In this document: in pieces, positions 59,677-64,000 of the stretch
Layout: each line of letters opens with the position of its first letter
Position numbering within the stretch: the first letter of the stretch is position 1
NCBI GenBank assembly: GCA_905183005.1
Contig: CAJJDO010000012.1
Location: forward strand, 826,846-890,845
Length of the DNA: 64,000 nt
DNA from: Paramecium pentaurelia
Lineage: Eukaryota > Ciliophora > Oligohymenophorea > Peniculida > Parameciidae
Reading direction: 5' to 3'
Notes under the pieces: generated by a model
What the model was told of the DNA's origin: nothing
Databases searched by the model: none
What the model saw: only the letters and a program-made list of their open reading frames with translations
Translations under genes and position numbers: made by a program

Positions 59677-62382
59677 ATGAAGATGAGATAAATTTTTTTT
59701 TGCTGACTGTATTTGCTTGGCAAATCATTCTTGTAAAAGAAAAATGTGTTCAGAATGTCAATTTGAGCATTAAAAGTAGACTTCTGGAGATTAAATCGTA
59801 CCCATAAATATTCTAATAAAAATGATGGAAGAAAAAATATAACAGTATCATTTAAATGATCACAATTATATCATGAATAAAGAGAAAAATTTTTTCACTA
59901 AAATAGAAGAAATCAAATAAGGATTGGACTTAATTTTAAGAAATTCTTCAATTCTTATTGAAGAAATAAAAAAAGAAGATAATTGGTATCTTGATTTATT
60001 ATAATAAAACCCTTTGGAATGCACTCAAGAAAATATTAATAATATTGCTTATATTTTTTATAATAGTAAAGAATTATAAAGACGACAAAATTAAAAGGAC
60101 TTAATAGTTAAAATATATGAATCAAAATTAAATTTAGTTTGCAAATATTTCAAAAGACTAATGGTTATTCTAGGAGATTAAATCTATCAAAATAAAAAAC
60201 AAGCTTTTGAGTAATTTTTATGAAAAATAATTTAGCAATAAAATACTTTAAGGACCGCTTTTATTAGGCTTGAAACATGGGGAGTATTTCTAAGTAAATG
60301 AACGTAGTTTAAATTAAGTAACAAATTAAATTATAATTTAAGATAGGTGCTATGAAATTTGATGAAAAAGCTGGTCTGTGGAAAGATGAAGGAAAATAAT
60401 TGTTCAGAAGTATTTAGAATCTGAAATGGCTATTTTAAACAACATAGTTTTAGTATGAAATAAAATCATAAGGATAAATTATATACCTAAAGGATGGAAC
60501 TATTCTTGGAGAGTATTTTTTTATTATATTTCTAATTTAGAGAAAATAGAGACAAAATGGTACCTTCACTTAATAATGTTTTTATTAATAGAAATTTGGA
60601 ACAAGTAAAACACCTTTCTTGGATAGGATAATATAAATAAAATTATTAGAAGTAAGGAAAGTGGATTCCTATATGGAGAGGTGAAAATCTAGAAGCAGGA
60701 GGAACCTATAATGTTGAAGGAATAAAGGAAGGATAATGGAAAGAATTATCTTCAAATTATTGCGAGTTTTATTGTTCAAGTATTTAGTTTTTGCAAAGTT
60801 TTCTATGTTGGTGAATATATAAAAGGAAAGAAAGTTGGAAAATGGAATATTAATTTTGAAGAATAAATTATGTATGTAAGATTTATAAAAATAGAGAAGG
60901 AGGATTTTATAATTAAATTGAAATGAAATAAGGAAAATGGACAGAGTTAGGTGATAGTTTTTGGAAGTAAATTAAAAAAAAAATGAATTTAGTCAGAGCC
61001 AAATTTTCTTTATTGGAGAGTATAAAAAAGGATTGAAAGTTGGAAATTGGAATATAAATTATAGATATCATAAACTATATGATTAGAAAAGAATGTACAT
61101 GATCATATTCAACCTTAAATAGTGGAGGAGGATATTTCAGTTAAAATGGTGAAAAAACAGGGGAATGGATTGAGTTACATCCTAATTTTTTTGTATCAAA
61201 AATTAGTTCTTGTTAAGTAACTTTTCATGGAACCTATTAAAATGGGATTAAAATAGGAGAGTGGTTGGCTATATTTTAAGAATTCTCAAATTCTGAAGAA
61301 AGAATAATGTATCCTTTTAATAAACCTATTTAGTGGAAGAGGATTTTACAATAAAAATGGATTAAAAATTGGAAAATGGATTGATGTAGTTGACAAATTT
61401 TGGATGTATATAAAGTTATTTATAAAGCTTTTGCTAAGTAACTGAAGTTGGAGAATATAATGAAGGAAGAAGAATCAAGAATTGGGAAATATAGACATCA
61501 AAATTCAAAAATGAAAACAATTCAAAAATGTAATAATCTTTAAAAATAATTATAGTGGAGGAGGTTCTTATCAAGAGGATGCAGGTCTTAAAATAGGATA
61601 ATGGAGCGAATTACACGAAAATTTCTTTGAGTATAAAAATAGTTAATTAGAGAAATTGTGATGTAATATATTCTGGAGAGTACAAAAACGGAATAAGGGT
61701 TGGAAAATGGATAATCAAATAGAAACAGAAAAATTTAGAAAAATACAAAAAAATGTATAAAAGTATTCATATGATCAGAGGAGGAGGCACTTACAATTAG
61801 GATGGATAAAAAGTTGGAAAATGGATTGATTTGTTTGAAAATTTTTCTGAGTACTCTATTAAATAATCTAGTGAATACTAAGTCTTTTTTATAGGGGAAT
61901 ATTAAATGGGAAGAAAAATAGGTAGATGGAACATATCAGTTGTATAATTGAATAATACTCATTTAGAAAATTAGTATTTCATATCATAATTTTTAAAGTG
62001 GAGGAGGATTTTACAATGAGAGAGGTTTAAAAGTTGGAACTTGGGTGGAATTGCATGAAACGAATTGTGCCAACCGTTATTCTGAAAACTCTTTCAATAT
62101 CATTTATGCGGGAGTATATCAAGAAGGTAAAAAAATTGGAAGATGGGATACAAAATATAGAGAAGAAGAATAGGATTGTTTTTAATTAATGTAAGGAAAA
62201 TCATAAACGATAGAGGAGGCGGTTGTTATAATTAAAATGGAATAAAAATAGGGAAGTGGATTGAGCTAAATTTTGATTTTAAAGATAAATAAGGCAGAAA
62301 TTGGGTTTTAGAGGGTGAATATGAATTAGGAGTAAGAAAAGGACCATTTGCAAAGAGAAATTGCTTAATCAAAAATGATTGA
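59677..62382 (+). CDS. B-box zinc-binding protein with G-Y / G-K-W repeats
   Basis: The N-terminus looks like a B-box: FADCICLANHSCKRKMCSEC followed by QFEH. A helical segment follows (MMEEKIQQYHLNDHNYIMNK). From about 60280 on there are many copies of a MORN-like unit of ~60 residues, with GGGxYNQxGxKxGKWIEL and GEYKxGxKVGKWxI: for example GGGTYNQDGQKVGKWIDLFE, IFFIGEYKKGLKVGNWNINY, NERGLKVGTWVELHE, GCYNQNGIKIGKWIELNFD, ending GEYELGVRKGPFAKRN. Numerous ~25-nt introns separate the units. The presumed ATG at 59677 is out of frame with the B-box by one base, across a run of nine Ts (59693-59701); eight Ts would restore it. MORN-type repeats suggest membrane or cortical scaffolding, by inference. 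Confidence 0.7.
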
Positions 62383-62720
62383 TTGTTAAGAAATTTACTT
62401 ATTTCTAAATTTATAATTGATCTAACCTTCTGTTGGAAATATATCTCACTTATGAAAACTTAAGAAAAGGCTTGACAATAATATTCTAACAGTTCATGAA
62501 ACAAAATCTAAAAATATTTTCTTTTGACAAAAGCATTTAGTTTTCTCAATAACCATAAGTGATGAGATGTTGATATGTTTTTGGTTGTTCTTAAAATTTT
62601 ATCCTATATTAATTGATGTATGAAAAGTAAATAAATAATATGATAGATTTTAAAATGATAGGAGAAAAGTACAATACCCCCCTTTGGTTTTTCTAAGGCA
62701 AATATTTAAATGTTTATATG

Positions 62721-62884
62721 TTTAATAATACTCATCTCCTCACTAGAATACCATTACAAGCATGGATTTCCTAATTTGGATAAAGGCCACAAACCACACA
62801 ATGGCCTTACTGAGTCTCGATTTTTTGATAATCGGCAACACGAGCTAATTCCCGTAGACTATTCCAATTATATATCCTCCTAAG
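62721..62884 (-). repeat. Decayed coding element, copy 1
   Basis: On the minus strand this copy reads GGYIIGIVYGNQLVLP, then needs a one-base shift to continue as DYQKIETQQGHCVVCG and LYPNQEIHACNGILVRR with a TGA. It aligns along its length with the copy at 63551-63688 (both begin TTTAATAATA and end ATCCTCCTAAG/ACCCTCCTAGG on the plus strand). Likely the 3' end of a duplicated gene that has decayed. Family unknown. Confidence 0.55.
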
Positions 62885-63550
62885 ATCAATCCATAACATC
62901 CATCACTTATTAATTCCATTGACCATAGCCTATTCTAAATATCCTACCTAACATTAGTCCTTATCCAATTCAAAACAACTTTATGGAATTATAAGATTCA
63001 CTCACATCTACTTACTATAATCTAGTCGGAGTAAACATTATATTATTTAGGTTCTAGGTGACATCATTGTTATTATTATTAAACTAACTCATAAATACTT
63101 CATTTAGTGTTGATAATTCAAATCCATAATTCGATAAAGCAAAGAAAAGTGCAAATGGTCTAATTTTAACCCAACAAAGTAAGTTTCATCTTAAATTTTG
63201 AGAGCATTAATAAACCTACCAAACTGCTCATCTGAAGCAAAACTAAATTATTCCATAAAATAAAAAAATAGAAGTGTAAGTAATTTTTTAATACTTATTA
63301 TTAGTTATAAGGGGAGATATAATATTTCCTTCAATCTTAATCCTTACATTAATATCATACTTCTTGATGATGAATATATCATTTCAGTTTATTATAATAT
63401 CTGAAACTTTTGAAATCAATTAATAAAAAATACTAAAAGGTTATAAAAATATCACTTTGAATAGAATACATTTTAATTATCATTAAATCTAATTGCCTTA
63501 AATTTTAGTTTAAATTAATTTTAGATATAATTTTTTTAATGTTTTAAATG

Positions 63551-63688
63551 TTTAATAATATTCATTTCCTAACCAGAACTCCATTACAAGAATGGAACTC
63601 CTAATTTGGGTACAAGGACTCGATTCTTTGATAATCCGGCCACACGAGCTAATTACCGGAGATTATTCCAATTATATACCCTCCTAGG
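63551..63688 (-). repeat. Decayed coding element, copy 2
   Basis: Minus-strand reading GYIIGIISGNQLVWPDYQRI then ESLYPNQEFHSCNGVLVRK and TGA, with no frameshift. It lacks a ~25-bp block present in copy 1 (the GHCVVCG segment). Divergence is substantial but spread over codon positions, as expected for paralogous remnants. Confidence 0.55.
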
Positions 63689-64000
63689 ATTTTTTAAATT
63701 ATTGACATTTCATTTATATTTATTATAACCTTACTATTTATAAAATAAACCTTAAATTTTAATTATATTTTTAATACCAATCACTTATATATTAAAATAA
63801 AATAAGTAAATCTATAATCTAATATCCTATATTATTTAGAATAATGTTAATTAAGTAATTATATCGATCTATATTTTAATATCTTCATTTTAATTAATGT
63901 TCTTTGTTTAGATTATTATCTTAATGTAGTATCATTTATAATTAAACTATATAAAAATTAATTGATAACCCTTTTAAATGACATTTCAAAAAAAATACCC

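Larger units (their letters stand above)
62383..64000. other. Gene-poor AT-rich region with two decayed repeat copies
   Basis: Apart from the two related segments at 62721-62884 and 63551-63688, I see no complete gene. A minus-strand frame around 62720-62980 reads hydrophobic sequence (SDGCYGLILGGYIIGIVYGN) but is closed by stops and lacks a start. 63245-63540 and 63690-64000 are low-complexity A/T. Confidence 0.5.

Noticed and set aside
62670..62700. CCCCCC tract as a telomere repeat
   Set aside because: Single occurrence, no tandem C4A2/C3A3 units at the window end.
1..64000. CRISPR arrays, insertion sequences, attachment sites, operons
   Set aside because: No direct repeats with regular spacers, no transposase-like frames, and the genome is clearly eukaryotic with intron-split genes.

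Overview
This window reads as macronuclear DNA of a Paramecium-like ciliate. Long frames open only if TAA and TAG are read as Gln and TGA is the sole stop. Nearly every gene is cut by tiny GTA...TAG introns, mostly 20-34 nt. The DNA is very AT-rich, intergenic gaps are usually under 200 bp, and polyQ is encoded by runs of TAA. With TAA and TAG read as Gln I could assemble about 40 genes by hand; coordinates run from start codon to stop codon with introns included.

Layout. 1-7.7 kb: a truncated gene, centrin, a bacterial-type S11 D,D-carboxypeptidase-like hydrolase, an S49 protease-like protein, an ULK-like kinase, a GH25 lysozyme and a coiled-coil protein. 7.8-16.5 kb: an SPX-EXS phosphate exporter, a CCDC77-like protein, a repeat-motif protein, an AGC kinase and an MFS sugar-type transporter. 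16.5-28.4 kb: a very large ankyrin-anoctamin fusion, a SNF1/AMPK-type kinase, a C2 membrane protein, a histidine phosphatase and a Na+/H+ exchanger. 28.6-38.1 kb: a second ULK-like kinase, a small coiled-coil gene, histone chaperone ASF1, a PWWP chromatin protein and a giant guanylate-binding-protein/coiled-coil gene. 38.1-42.7 kb: a zone of frame-broken genes around one intact C2H2 zinc-finger gene. 42.7-56 kb: a free methionine sulfoxide reductase, a P5A ATPase, a uridine-kinase-like protein, a START protein, the rRNA methyltransferase EMG1 and several unknowns. 56-59.7 kb: a candidate structured RNA and an exact 1,103-bp tandem duplication flanking a single N, almost certainly an assembly artefact. 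59.7-62.4 kb: a B-box protein with repeated G-Y/G-K-W units. 62.4-64 kb: essentially gene-free, with two decayed copies of one element.

There is no operon logic; neighbours are independent housekeeping, signalling and membrane genes. The most interesting points are the S11 enzyme (possible bacterial origin) close to a GH25 lysozyme, the ankyrin-anoctamin fusion, the P-loop-altered uridine kinase relative, the unexplained RNA candidate near 56.4 kb, the pseudogene cluster, and divergent genes whose start codons lie 3 and 7 bp apart. No mobile element, CRISPR, rRNA or convincing tRNA was seen. All calls come from reading by eye, without searches.
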